Assembly: GCA_001770355.1 (NCBI GenBank)
Contig: MEQV01000013.1
Location: 4,704 to 9,957 of the forward strand
Direction of reading: 5' to 3'
Origin: Betaproteobacteria bacterium RIFCSPLOWO2_02_FULL_62_17
GTDB taxonomy: Bacteria > Pseudomonadota > Gammaproteobacteria > Burkholderiales > SG8-39
DNA length: 5,254 nucleotides
A model generated the notes under the pieces. It was given only the letters and a program-made list of their open reading frames with translations. It had not been told where the DNA came from and did not search any database. The position numbers and the translations under genes were made by a program. Of the stretch, positions 1-5,249 are shown one piece after another. Position 1 is the stretch's first letter. The number at the start of each line of letters is the position of its first letter.

Positions 1-587
1 CGTTGGATTCCCGGGCGTTCTGGCCCTTTTATGAAAAAGTCTTGCAGCTGAACATACCGATCTTCGTGCATGTCTCCCTGGCCGCGCCGGGGTTCGATGC
101 GTGCAATGCGCCTTACGACCTTAACCGAACCATCGTCAGGGAATTTGACTTGGCTTTGGCCACCTCCAGAATCTGCCTGGGGGGCGTATTGGAAGAATTT
201 CCGGAGCTCAAGTTCATCATCGGGCACTTCGGCGGCGGCATTTCAGCAATAAAGGAGCGATTGGATCGCTACATAAATTTCTGGGGAGCGAAATTCTGGA
301 ACGACAAGCCGCTTATCAGCGAACCGTACCTGGAGAGGTTTAACGAGCACTTCGGTAAACTTTACTTCAACATGGCGGGGCGCGAAATCGGACTTCAGAG
401 CGTGCAATGCGCATTGACCAATATCAGTCCCAAACGCCTGCTGTTCGGCACCGATTACCCGCCCAATTTCGTCGACGATCCGCAGGGTATGAAGGGATAC
501 ATCCAGGCAATCAGAAACCTTGATCTGGACAAGGCCTCCATAGACGGAATCCTCGGCAACAACGGAGTGAAATTGCTGGGTTTGTGA
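1..587 (+). CDS. Amidohydrolase family 2 protein (ACMSD-like decarboxylase/hydratase), 5' truncated by window edge
   Basis: This is the C-terminal 194 residues of a metal-dependent TIM-barrel hydrolase of the amidohydrolase-2 group, which includes aminocarboxymuconate-semialdehyde decarboxylase, gamma-resorcylate decarboxylase and 4-oxalomesaconate hydratase. The frame is open to the left edge, so the true start and the N-terminal HxH metal motif lie outside. Counting from the codon at 3-5, I see a strand-5-type His (FVH, residue 23), the EEFPELKFIIGHFGGG block with His75, and LLFGTDYP with Asp151, matching the metal/catalytic His-His-Asp order of the family. The C-terminus (NNGVKLLGL) is typical, so the 3' end is intact. 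The TGA at 585-587 is followed by a strong stem-loop, so it probably ends its own transcript. It is visibly less GC-rich than the genes downstream (25 of 60 G/C at 241-300). The substrate cannot be read from the sequence; a role in aromatic or carboxylic acid breakdown is inferred from family and neighbours. Confidence 0.85.
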   Translation, partial: LDSRAFWPFYEKVLQLNIPIFVHVSLAAPGFDACNAPYDLNRTIVREFDLALATSRICLGGVLEEFPELKFIIGHFGGGISAIKERLDRYINFWGAKFWNDKPLISEPYLERFNEHFGKLYFNMAGREIGLQSVQCALTNISPKRLLFGTDYPPNFVDDPQGMKGYIQAIRNLDLDKASIDGILGNNGVKLLGL

Positions 588-594
588 GTCTTCG

Positions 595-629
595 CCCGCT
601 CTTGCGTGCATGCGGCACGCAGCAGCGGG
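595..629 (+). terminator. Long stem-loop after the amidohydrolase gene (terminator or 3'-end hairpin)
   Basis: An imperfect inverted repeat begins 7 bases after the amidohydrolase stop. The outer arms are CCCGCT (595-600) and AGCGGG (624-629). The inner arms are TGCGTGC (603-609) and GCACGCA (615-621), with loop ATGCG (610-614). A T602-G622 wobble and a single C601/C623 mismatch join the two, giving roughly 14 paired positions. No T-run follows, so it is not a classical intrinsic terminator; it may stabilise the mRNA 3' end or act with Rho. Its position suggests it separates the amidohydrolase transcript from the next unit. Confidence 0.5.
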
Positions 630-633
630 AGTC

Positions 634-651
634 CCTTGATCTACGTCAAGG
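634..651. promoter_or_regulatory. FNR/ANR/DNR-type binding site
   Basis: TTGAT (636-640), CTAC, GTCAA (645-649) matches the FNR/ANR/DNR consensus TTGAT-N4-ATCAA at nine of ten specified positions. The dyad extends to CCTTGA (634-639) / TCAAGG (646-651). It lies 103 bp before the chosen GTG start of the leuC-like gene, in a gap between genes, where a promoter is expected. Regulators of this class are oxygen- or NO-sensing activators; the same site would be read by FNR, ANR or DNR and the sequence cannot tell which. The motif is seen directly; its function is inferred. Confidence 0.65.
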
Positions 652-671
652 TGCTCAAACAGGAACGCGCA

Positions 672-677
672 CAACAT
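672..677 (+). promoter_or_regulatory. Possible -10 element of a class II FNR-dependent promoter
   Basis: In class II FNR promoters the site is centred near -41.5 and replaces the -35 element. The box centre is at about 642.5, which puts the start site near 684 and the -10 near 672-677. The bases there are CAACAT, matching TATAAT at only three positions, but these include the important A2 and T6. A weak -10 is common in activator-dependent promoters. The resulting leader would be about 68 nt and would contain a small stem-loop (685-690 with 696-701, one T-G wobble). The call depends on the FNR box being real. Confidence 0.3.
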
Positions 678-738
678 GCGCCAGGTCGGGCAATTCCCGG
701 CGCAATCGACCCAGACAAAACATCCCACCACCCGGCTT

Positions 739-745
739 GGGGGAG
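739..745 (+). promoter_or_regulatory. Ribosome binding site that fixes the leuC-like start
   Basis: GGGGGAG at 739-745 sits 6 bases before the GTG at 752-754. It is the only good Shine-Dalgarno near the residue where LeuC homology begins. It supports GTG 752 over the in-frame GTG at 584, which would add 56 residues unlike any LeuC N-terminus. An out-of-frame ATG at 750-752 runs straight into TGA (753-755), overlapping the real start codon. Confidence 0.75.
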
Positions 746-751
746 CGCAAT

Positions 752-2155
752 GTGAGTGACACGCTGTTCGACAAGGTATGGCGGCGCCATGTAGTGACAC
801 GCTACACGGACGAAGCCCTGATCTACATCGATCGCGTGCTGCTTCATGAAGGCGCCAATCACGCCTTCCGCAGTCTCGCCGCCATGAAGCGGCGCGCCCG
901 CCGGCCGCGCGATGCCATCGCCTGTGCCGATCACTACGTGCCGACCGTGGGCCGCGAAAAGGGGCTGGAGGGCATCGAGATCGTCGAGAACCGCAACGAA
1001 ATTGCGTTGATGGAACGCAACGCCCGCGAGCACGGACTCACCTTGTTCGGCGTTGATGATCCGCTGCAGGGCATCCTGCACGTGGTCGGCCCGGAACTCG
1101 GCATCACGTTGCCGGGCATGATCATCGTTGGCGGCGATTCGCACACCTGCACGCATGGTGCTATGGGCGCCCTGGCATTCGGAACCGGTTCCTCCGAACT
1201 CGCGCATATCCTGGCAACCCAGACCTTGTGGCAGAAGACGCCCAAGCGCATGCGCATTGTCGTCAATGGCAGGCTCGGACTTGGAGTGAGCGCCAAGGAC
1301 CTTGCTCTGTGGATTATTCGGGCCATCGGCAACGATGGCGGTATCGGCTATTTCATCGAATACGCTGGCCCCGCGGTGCGCGCGCTTTCGATGGAGCAGC
1401 GCATGACCCTGTGCAATCTGACCACCGAGGCCGGCGCGCGCGGCGGCATGATCGCGCCCGACGACACCACCTTCGAATATCTTGCCGGCAGACCTTACGC
1501 GCCGGCTGGCGCTTTGTGGGACAAGGCGATCGCCTATTGGCGCAAGCTCGCCACGGATGAAGGCGCGAGCTTCGACCGAGAGGTGGAGCTGGACGCCGCG
1601 CGAGTTGCCCCGCAGGTGTCCTGGGGCACCAATCCCTCGCAGGTCGTAGGGGTGAACGATGCCGTTCCCAATCCCCTCGACGAACCCAATGCGATGCGCC
1701 GCGAAACGATGCAGGCGGCGCTCGACTATATGGATTTGAAACCGGGCATGCGTCTCGCGGAGCTTTCGATTGACCGGGTCTTCATTGGTTCGTGCACCAA
1801 TGCCCGGATCGAAGATCTCCGCTTGGCGGCAGGCATCGCGAAACGCGGACGCGCAGTGGTGCCGACGATGGTGGTGCCGGGTTCGCGTTCGGTAAAGCGC
1901 CAGGCCGAGCAGGAAGGCCTGGACCGCATTTTCCTTGCGGCCGGATTCGAGTGGCGCGACTCCGGCTGCTCCTCCTGCACCTGCGTCAACGGTGACGTCG
2001 TCCTTCCCGGGGAGCGTTGCGCCTCGACCTCGAACCGCAATTACAAAGGCCGGCAGGGTCCCGGCAGCCGCACCCATCTGGTCAGCCCGGCGACGGCGGC
2101 AGCCGCGGCCTTGACCGGCCGCATCGTCGACGTCCGCAGCTTCACAGGCGCATGA
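752..2155 (+). CDS. LeuC-like aconitase-superfamily hydratase, large subunit (Fe-S); probable catabolic paralogue of 3-isopropylmalate dehydratase
   Basis: From the GTG at 752 the protein is 467 residues, the usual LeuC length, and opens with the family's TLFDKVW block. The 4Fe-4S ligands are Cys348 (FIGSCTN) and Cys406/Cys409 (SGCSSC). GDSHTCTHGA, the WGTNP block and ERCASTSNRNYKGRQG are all present, so the enzyme should be a [4Fe-4S] hydro-lyase that shifts or adds water at a C=C bond of a hydroxy-dicarboxylate. Compared from memory with E. coli LeuC, the loop after His32-Glu33 is one residue shorter and altered (HEGANHAF against HEVTSPQAF), DHN reads DHY (60-62), and an extra Cys411 follows the cluster pair. 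The changes sit near the active site and argue for a substrate other than isopropylmalate, for example dimethylmalate, a citraconate/mesaconate type acid or cis-aconitate. The small subunit gene overlaps its stop, and the two form the enzyme. An FNR-type box lies upstream. The family is very secure; the substrate is unknown. Confidence 0.92.
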   Translation: MSDTLFDKVWRRHVVTRYTDEALIYIDRVLLHEGANHAFRSLAAMKRRARRPRDAIACADHYVPTVGREKGLEGIEIVENRNEIALMERNAREHGLTLFGVDDPLQGILHVVGPELGITLPGMIIVGGDSHTCTHGAMGALAFGTGSSELAHILATQTLWQKTPKRMRIVVNGRLGLGVSAKDLALWIIRAIGNDGGIGYFIEYAGPAVRALSMEQRMTLCNLTTEAGARGGMIAPDDTTFEYLAGRPYAPAGALWDKAIAYWRKLATDEGASFDREVELDAARVAPQVSWGTNPSQVVGVNDAVPNPLDEPNAMRRETMQAALDYMDLKPGMRLAELSIDRVFIGSCTNARIEDLRLAAGIAKRGRAVVPTMVVPGSRSVKRQAEQEGLDRIFLAAGFEWRDSGCSSCTCVNGDVVLPGERCASTSNRNYKGRQGPGSRTHLVSPATAAAAALTGRIVDVRSFTGA

Positions 2156-2790
2156 GCATGGCCGAGCCGTTCACCCAACTGACCGCCGTCGCCATTCCGC
2201 TCGATGAGACCAATGTCGATACCGACCAGCTTGTTCCGGCCCGTTTCAGCAAGCTGCCGATCGGGCCGGGCCACGAACGCGTTCTCTTTCATGACCGGCG
2301 TTTCCTCGCCGGCGACCGGCCGAACCCGGACTCCATCTTCAACCGGCCCGCCTACCAGGGCGCGAAAATCCTGGTCGCGCGGCGCAACTTCGGCATTGGA
2401 TCGTCGCGCGAGAGCGCGGTGATGTCAGTGTGGTCGTTCGGCTTGCGGGCTCTGATTGCGCCCTCGTTCGGAGACATTTTCTTCAACAACTGCTTCAAGC
2501 GCGGCCTGCTGCCGATCCGGCTTGCCGAGAGCGACGTTGACAAACTGTTCACGCATTTGTTGCCGCGGCCGGGGGCCACCGTCACGGTGGACTTGCCCGC
2601 TCAGACGATTACCGCCGCAGCCATGACTTTCGGCTTCGATATCGGCGGTGTCCAGAAGATGTGTCTGCTGAAGGGTCTGGATGAAGTTGCCGTGACGGAC
2701 ACGCATCAGGAAGAGATTGCCGCCTTCGAGGCTGCCTACGATGCCGATTTCCCGTGGCTTGCGACCCAGCTTCGGGCCGGCGCGCGTTGA
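2152..2790 (+). CDS. LeuD-like aconitase-superfamily hydratase, small subunit
   Basis: This is the swivel-domain partner of the preceding large subunit, 212 residues from ATG 2152 (210 from ATG 2158; an AGG at 2146-2148 fits the second start better at 9-nt spacing, though ATG 2152 overlaps the leuC-like stop as ATGA). Family marks are NVDTDQLVP (21-29), the FxxDRRFL region (46-52), NFGIGSSRES (79-88), IAPSFGDIFFNNCFKRGLLPI (102-122) and LLKGLDEV near the C-terminus. Length is normal for LeuD. Changes from the usual LeuD, judged from memory, are: NFGCGSSREH reads NFGIGSSRES; the recognition loop after the NVDTD motif reads FSKLPIGPGHE; and the FRRHC block before the GLD motif reads VQKMC. The SSRE core is kept. 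The overlap implies translational coupling and equal subunit output. Function follows the large subunit; bona fide leucine biosynthesis is possible but less likely. Confidence 0.92.
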   Translation: MSMAEPFTQLTAVAIPLDETNVDTDQLVPARFSKLPIGPGHERVLFHDRRFLAGDRPNPDSIFNRPAYQGAKILVARRNFGIGSSRESAVMSVWSFGLRALIAPSFGDIFFNNCFKRGLLPIRLAESDVDKLFTHLLPRPGATVTVDLPAQTITAAAMTFGFDIGGVQKMCLLKGLDEVAVTDTHQEEIAAFEAAYDADFPWLATQLRAGAR

Positions 2791-2900
2791 CCGGCATCAT
2801 GAAGATTGACAATCGCCGGCTGTCGCGATGATTGACTTGCCGCGAGTTTTAAATCCGCTGCCGACACGCCTGTCGCACCGCAGCGCACCAAGGGGAACCG
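2791..2900 (+). other. Spacer between leuD-like and FAD dehydrogenase genes, with small repeats and a ribosome binding site
   Basis: This 110-bp gap has no T-run terminator, so read-through from the leuCD-like genes is plausible. It holds the short palindrome GATTG-A-CAATC (2804-2814), enclosed by CCGGC (2791-2795) and GCCGG (2815-2819). GATTGAC recurs at 2830-2836, 26 bp from the first copy. No convincing -35/-10 pair was found. AAGGGGA at 2890-2896 is a good Shine-Dalgarno 4 bases before the ATG at 2901. Confidence 0.5.
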
Positions 2901-4397
2901 ATGAGCAGTGATGAGCTGGAAACCGATGTCGTCGTTGTCGGGGCGGGCAATGCGGCAGCCTGCGCGGCGGTGGCCGCGCATGAACAGGGCGCGCGGGTGT
3001 TGATGCTGGAGGCGGCGCCCGAGGACCAGCGCGGCGGCAACTCCACCTATACCGGCGGAATGTTCCGCGTGGTCTACAACGGCGTGGAAGACGTGCGGCA
3101 GCTCATCCCGGATCTCAGCGACGCGGAGCTCGCCAATATCGAGCTCGACACCTACACCCAGGAGCAGTACTTCGATGACATGGGGCGGCTCACCCAGTAC
3201 CGCGCAGACCCGGACCTCACCGAGGTGATGATCCGCCAGAGCTTCGACACCGCCCGCTGGATGCAGAGCAAAGGCGTGCGCTTCCAGCTGGCCTACGGCG
3301 TACACGGATTCAAGCATAACAACCGCTTCAAGTTCTGGGGCGGCGGCGCGGTGCAGATCTGGGGCGGCGGAGCCGAGCTGGTGAAGGCCTGGCACGCGCG
3401 CCTGCAGCGCGAGAACATCCCGGTACTCTATGAAACCCCGGCTCTGTCCCTGTTGCATGACGATGACGGCGTCAAGGGTGTGCTGGCCAAGCGCGAGGGC
3501 AAGACCACCCGCATTCTTGCCAAGGCGGTGGTGCTTGCCTGCGGTGGATTCGAATCCAACGCGGAAATGCGCACGCGCTATCTCGGCCCCGGCTGGGATC
3601 TGGCCAAGGTGCGCGGCACCAAGTACAACAACGGTGGTGGCATCAACATGGCGCTGGCGATCGGCGCCATGCCCACCGGCCACTGGTCCGGCTGCCATGC
3701 CACCGAGTGGGACATGAATGCACCGCCTTTCGGCGACCTGACCGTTGGCGACAGCTTCCAGAAGCACCAGTATCCGTTCTGCATTTACATCAACGCGAAC
3801 GGCGAGCGCTTCGTCGACGAGGGAGCCGATTTCCACACCTTTACCTACGCCAAATACGGCGCTGAAGTGCTCAAGCAGCCCGGACAGTTCGCCTGGCAGG
3901 TGTTCGATCAAAAGACCACCCACCTGCTGCGCGAGGACTACCGCATCAAGCGCATCACCAAGGCGCAGGCCAACACTTTCGAAGAACTGGCGCAGAAGCT
4001 CGAAGGCGTCAATGCCCGCAGGTTTCTCGAAACGGTCAATGCCTACAATGCGGCGCCGCGCCCGGATGTGCCGTTCGACCCCAACATTCTCGATGGCCTT
4101 TGCACGCATGGGCTGGCGATCAACAAGTCCAACTGGGCATTGCCTCTGGACAAGCCTCCCTACCATGCCTATGGCGTGACCTGCGGCATCACCTTTACCT
4201 TCGGCGGCCTGATGATCAACACCCGGTCCGAAGTCCGGGACACGGCCGAGCGCTCGATCCCGGGCTTGTACGCAGCCGGTGAACTGGTGGGGGGTCTCTA
4301 CTATCACAACTACGGCAGCGGCAGCGGCCTGATATCCGGCGCCGTGTTTGGCCGCATTGCCGGCCGCGAGGCGGCCGGACGCGCAAAGGCAAAGTGA
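2901..4397 (+). CDS. FAD-dependent dehydrogenase, TcuA-like (tricarballylate dehydrogenase / fumarate reductase flavoprotein family)
   Basis: This 498-residue soluble flavoprotein has no signal peptide or membrane segment. The N-terminus has the Rossmann dinucleotide motif VVVVGAGNAAA (10-20) and the ribose-binding acid Glu37 in MLEAAP. Next come RGGNS (44-48), a glycine-rich FWGGG/IWGGG stretch (145-157), the second FAD-contact strand VLACGGFESN (211-220), NGERFVDEGADF (300-311), the ITFTFGGL block, and the C-terminal AAGELVGG (458-465) and HNYGSGSGL (469-477) FAD motif. This order fits the FAD_binding_2 family, closest in my judgement to TcuA, which oxidises tricarballylate to cis-aconitate. 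Other members reduce fumarate or oxidise 3-ketosteroids. No TcuB-like Fe-S/haem electron-transfer partner is visible in the window. ATG 2901 has a good ribosome binding site. It lies 110 bp after the leuD-like gene on the same strand, so co-transcription is likely. A desaturation-plus-hydration pair with LeuCD is inferred; the substrate is not known. Confidence 0.85.
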   Translation: MSSDELETDVVVVGAGNAAACAAVAAHEQGARVLMLEAAPEDQRGGNSTYTGGMFRVVYNGVEDVRQLIPDLSDAELANIELDTYTQEQYFDDMGRLTQYRADPDLTEVMIRQSFDTARWMQSKGVRFQLAYGVHGFKHNNRFKFWGGGAVQIWGGGAELVKAWHARLQRENIPVLYETPALSLLHDDDGVKGVLAKREGKTTRILAKAVVLACGGFESNAEMRTRYLGPGWDLAKVRGTKYNNGGGINMALAIGAMPTGHWSGCHATEWDMNAPPFGDLTVGDSFQKHQYPFCIYINANGERFVDEGADFHTFTYAKYGAEVLKQPGQFAWQVFDQKTTHLLREDYRIKRITKAQANTFEELAQKLEGVNARRFLETVNAYNAAPRPDVPFDPNILDGLCTHGLAINKSNWALPLDKPPYHAYGVTCGITFTFGGLMINTRSEVRDTAERSIPGLYAAGELVGGLYYHNYGSGSGLISGAVFGRIAGREAAGRAKAK

Positions 4398-4707
4398 ATT
4401 CGCCGCGCCGCGGATAGGGAATCGGTAACTTGAGGACCGGCGGCGGACCCTGCCATGTGCAGCGACCCTGAAGCGAGACGCAGTCTGTCGCCAGGAAAAG
4501 TGTCAGCCGGAATTCATTGAATGTGCGCCACCAGGCCTCGTGCAAGCGCGACAATACGGCACCCACGAGGCTGCGGCGGCATGAAATGCCCAAACCGGCG
4601 GACGGACCGGGTAATGCCGCCTGTTCGGCGGCAACCGTGCGTCGCGACCCAAGACTGCAACACCATGCGCGTTGCGCCCAGTCGCCTGGGCGCGCGCATA
4701 AAGATTG
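4398..4707. other. Gene-free stretch between convergent genes, rich in inverted repeats
   Basis: These 310 bp lie between the ends of the FAD dehydrogenase (plus) and cold-shock (minus) genes. The short open frames here resemble no protein I know, lack ribosome binding sites and are rich in Arg/Pro/Ala, as chance frames in GC-rich DNA are. Four inverted repeats stand out: GCCTCGTG (4535-4542) with CACGAGGC (4564-4571); GGCAT (4578-4582) with ATGCC (4586-4590); TGCCGCC (4615-4621) with GGCGGCA (4627-4633); and GCGCCCAG (4674-4681) with CTGGGCGC (4686-4693). None is followed by a T-run. They may be 3' UTR structures for either gene. Confidence 0.5.
4674..4693 (-). terminator. Hairpin downstream of the cold-shock gene
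   Basis: A perfect 8-bp GC-rich stem (GCGCCCAG/CTGGGCGC) lies 14 bases past the cold-shock stop codon. Read on the minus strand the 4-nt loop is GCGA, a stable GNRA tetraloop. No T-run follows on either strand, so it could be a transcript-end stabiliser or Rho-assisted terminator rather than a classical intrinsic one. It could also serve the convergent FAD dehydrogenase transcript, for which no other clear terminator was found. Confidence 0.45.
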
Positions 4708-4914
4708 CTAGTCCAAAGCCTTGATGTTGGTCGCCTGGTCGCCCTTGGGTCCAGTGGTCACGTCGAAGGAAACCTTCTGGTTTTCCTTGAGCGTCTTGAA
4801 ACCGCTGCCCCCGATTGCGGAGAAATGCGCAAAGAGATCCTTGCCGCCGCCGTCGGGCGTGATAAAACCGAAACCCTTGGCGTCGTTAAACCATTTCACA
4901 GTGCCTGTGGCCAT
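4708..4914 (-). CDS. Cold-shock protein, CspA family
   Basis: This 68-residue single-domain nucleic-acid-binding protein is a five-stranded OB fold that binds single-stranded RNA/DNA and melts mRNA structure in the cytoplasm. It opens [21 protein letters not shown]: Trp8 and Phe9, then RNP1 as KGFGFI (13-18) and RNP2 as LFAHF (27-31), where the usual form is VFVHF. The ending ([16 protein letters not shown]) is the standard proteobacterial one, and length is normal, so the gene is complete. The ATG is preceded by GGGA (8-nt spacing) and AAGAG (2-nt spacing), neither ideal. It is transcribed towards the FAD dehydrogenase gene and appears monocistronic, with its own promoter, a leader of about 130 nt and a downstream hairpin. 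Whether it is cold-induced, constitutive or growth-phase controlled cannot be told from the protein. Confidence 0.97.
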   Translation of the reverse strand: MATGTVKWFNDAKGFGFITPDGGGKDLFAHFSAIGGSGFKTLKENQKVSFDVTTGPKGDQATNIKALD

Positions 4915-5047
4915 TACTCTTATCCCAAAAAAAAATAAAGATTGGGCTTGCGCCCGGTCGCGGAGATTTCAGGATGAAGAACTACAACCTGCCGACAACG
5001 CCAAAGCGTGCACAACGGATGAAAATCCCATTCCCTCAAATTCCTGC
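4915..5047 (-). promoter_or_regulatory. Long structured 5' leader of the cold-shock gene
   Basis: If the promoter at 5054-5082 is right, the mRNA begins near 5047 and has a leader of about 133 nt, the size class known for cspA-type genes whose leaders act as temperature-responsive structures. On the minus strand, near the start codon, it contains GGGC-GCAA-GCCC (4955-4944, GNRA tetraloop), then a tract of nine T residues (4935-4927), then GGGATAAGAGTA before ATG. CCCAA (4946-4942) can instead pair with TTGGG (4928-4924), which covers the GGGA ribosome-binding candidate. The two pairings use the same CCC and exclude each other. No match to the E. coli cold box was seen. The pairing is seen in sequence; the regulation is inferred. 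Confidence 0.45.
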
Positions 5048-5053
5048 AGGCCT

Positions 5054-5082
5054 CTTATACGCGGGAATTTCGGTCAGGTCCA
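5054..5082 (-). promoter_or_regulatory. Sigma70-type promoter for the cold-shock gene
   Basis: On the minus strand, TGGACC (5082-5077; 4 of 6 matches to TTGACA) and TATAAG (5059-5054; 5 of 6 to TATAAT) are separated by 17 bp, the optimal spacing. This is the best such pair found between the cold-shock start codon and the terminator at 5107-5127, and it points at the gene. Confidence 0.5.
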
Positions 5083-5106
5083 GCCCAAACGGTGGGGTAT
5101 GCAATC

Positions 5107-5141
5107 AAAAAAGCGCTCTTGAAGCGCCGGCACAGGTGCCG
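5107..5141 (-). terminator. Intrinsic terminator, reading leftward
   Basis: On the minus strand, GCGCT (5127-5123), loop TCAAG, AGCGC (5117-5113) forms a 5-bp stem, 6 with an outer G-U pair, followed at once by TTTTTT (5112-5107). A second hairpin, CGGCA-CCTG-TGCCG (5141-5128), abuts it upstream. Hairpin plus T6 is the classical Rho-independent layout, though the stem is short. It would end a transcript coming from right of the window and shield the cold-shock promoter about 25 bp further on. The upstream gene itself is not recognisable here. Confidence 0.55.
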
Positions 5142-5242
5142 CAACTGCAAAATATTTTTGCCATACTGGTGAAAAAACAAGGAATTGTGCGCCGCAACGA
5201 AAAATTGTGGAGGTTGCCAATCACGCAGAAGACAACGCATTT

Positions 5243-5249
5243 AAGGGGA
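5243..5249 (+). promoter_or_regulatory. Possible ribosome binding site of a plus-strand gene beginning just past the right edge
   Basis: AAGGGGA lies 5 bases from the end of the window, where an initiation codon could follow immediately. Nothing else supports a gene there: 5142-5254 is AT-richer than the rest, and I see no recognisable coding sequence or clear plus-strand promoter in it. Confidence 0.25.

Noticed and set aside
584..751. In-frame N-terminal extension of the leuC-like gene from GTG 584, overlapping the amidohydrolase stop
   Set aside because: The 56 extra residues resemble no LeuC N-terminus, cover the stem-loop and FNR-type box, and lack the good ribosome binding site found before GTG 752. 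From 752 the length and start match the family.
641..2077. Long open frame on the minus strand opposite the leuC-like gene
   Set aside because: It is antisense to a clearly coding gene in GC-rich DNA, shows no recognisable domain, and is the expected shadow of biased codon use.
2736..4307. Very long open frame (over 500 codons) on the minus strand opposite the FAD dehydrogenase
   Set aside because: The plus-strand frame carries all the FAD-family motifs in order. The antisense frame has no known motif and extends into the leuD-like gene, as a shadow would.
4514..4724. Short open frames on both strands between the FAD dehydrogenase and cold-shock genes
   Set aside because: They overlap one another, lack ribosome binding sites, have low-complexity Arg/Pro/Ala content, and resemble no known protein.
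5055..5240. 61-codon minus-strand open frame before the cold-shock gene
   Set aside because: It runs through both the hairpin-T6 terminator and the cold-shock promoter, has no clear ribosome binding site within the window, and shows no recognisable family.
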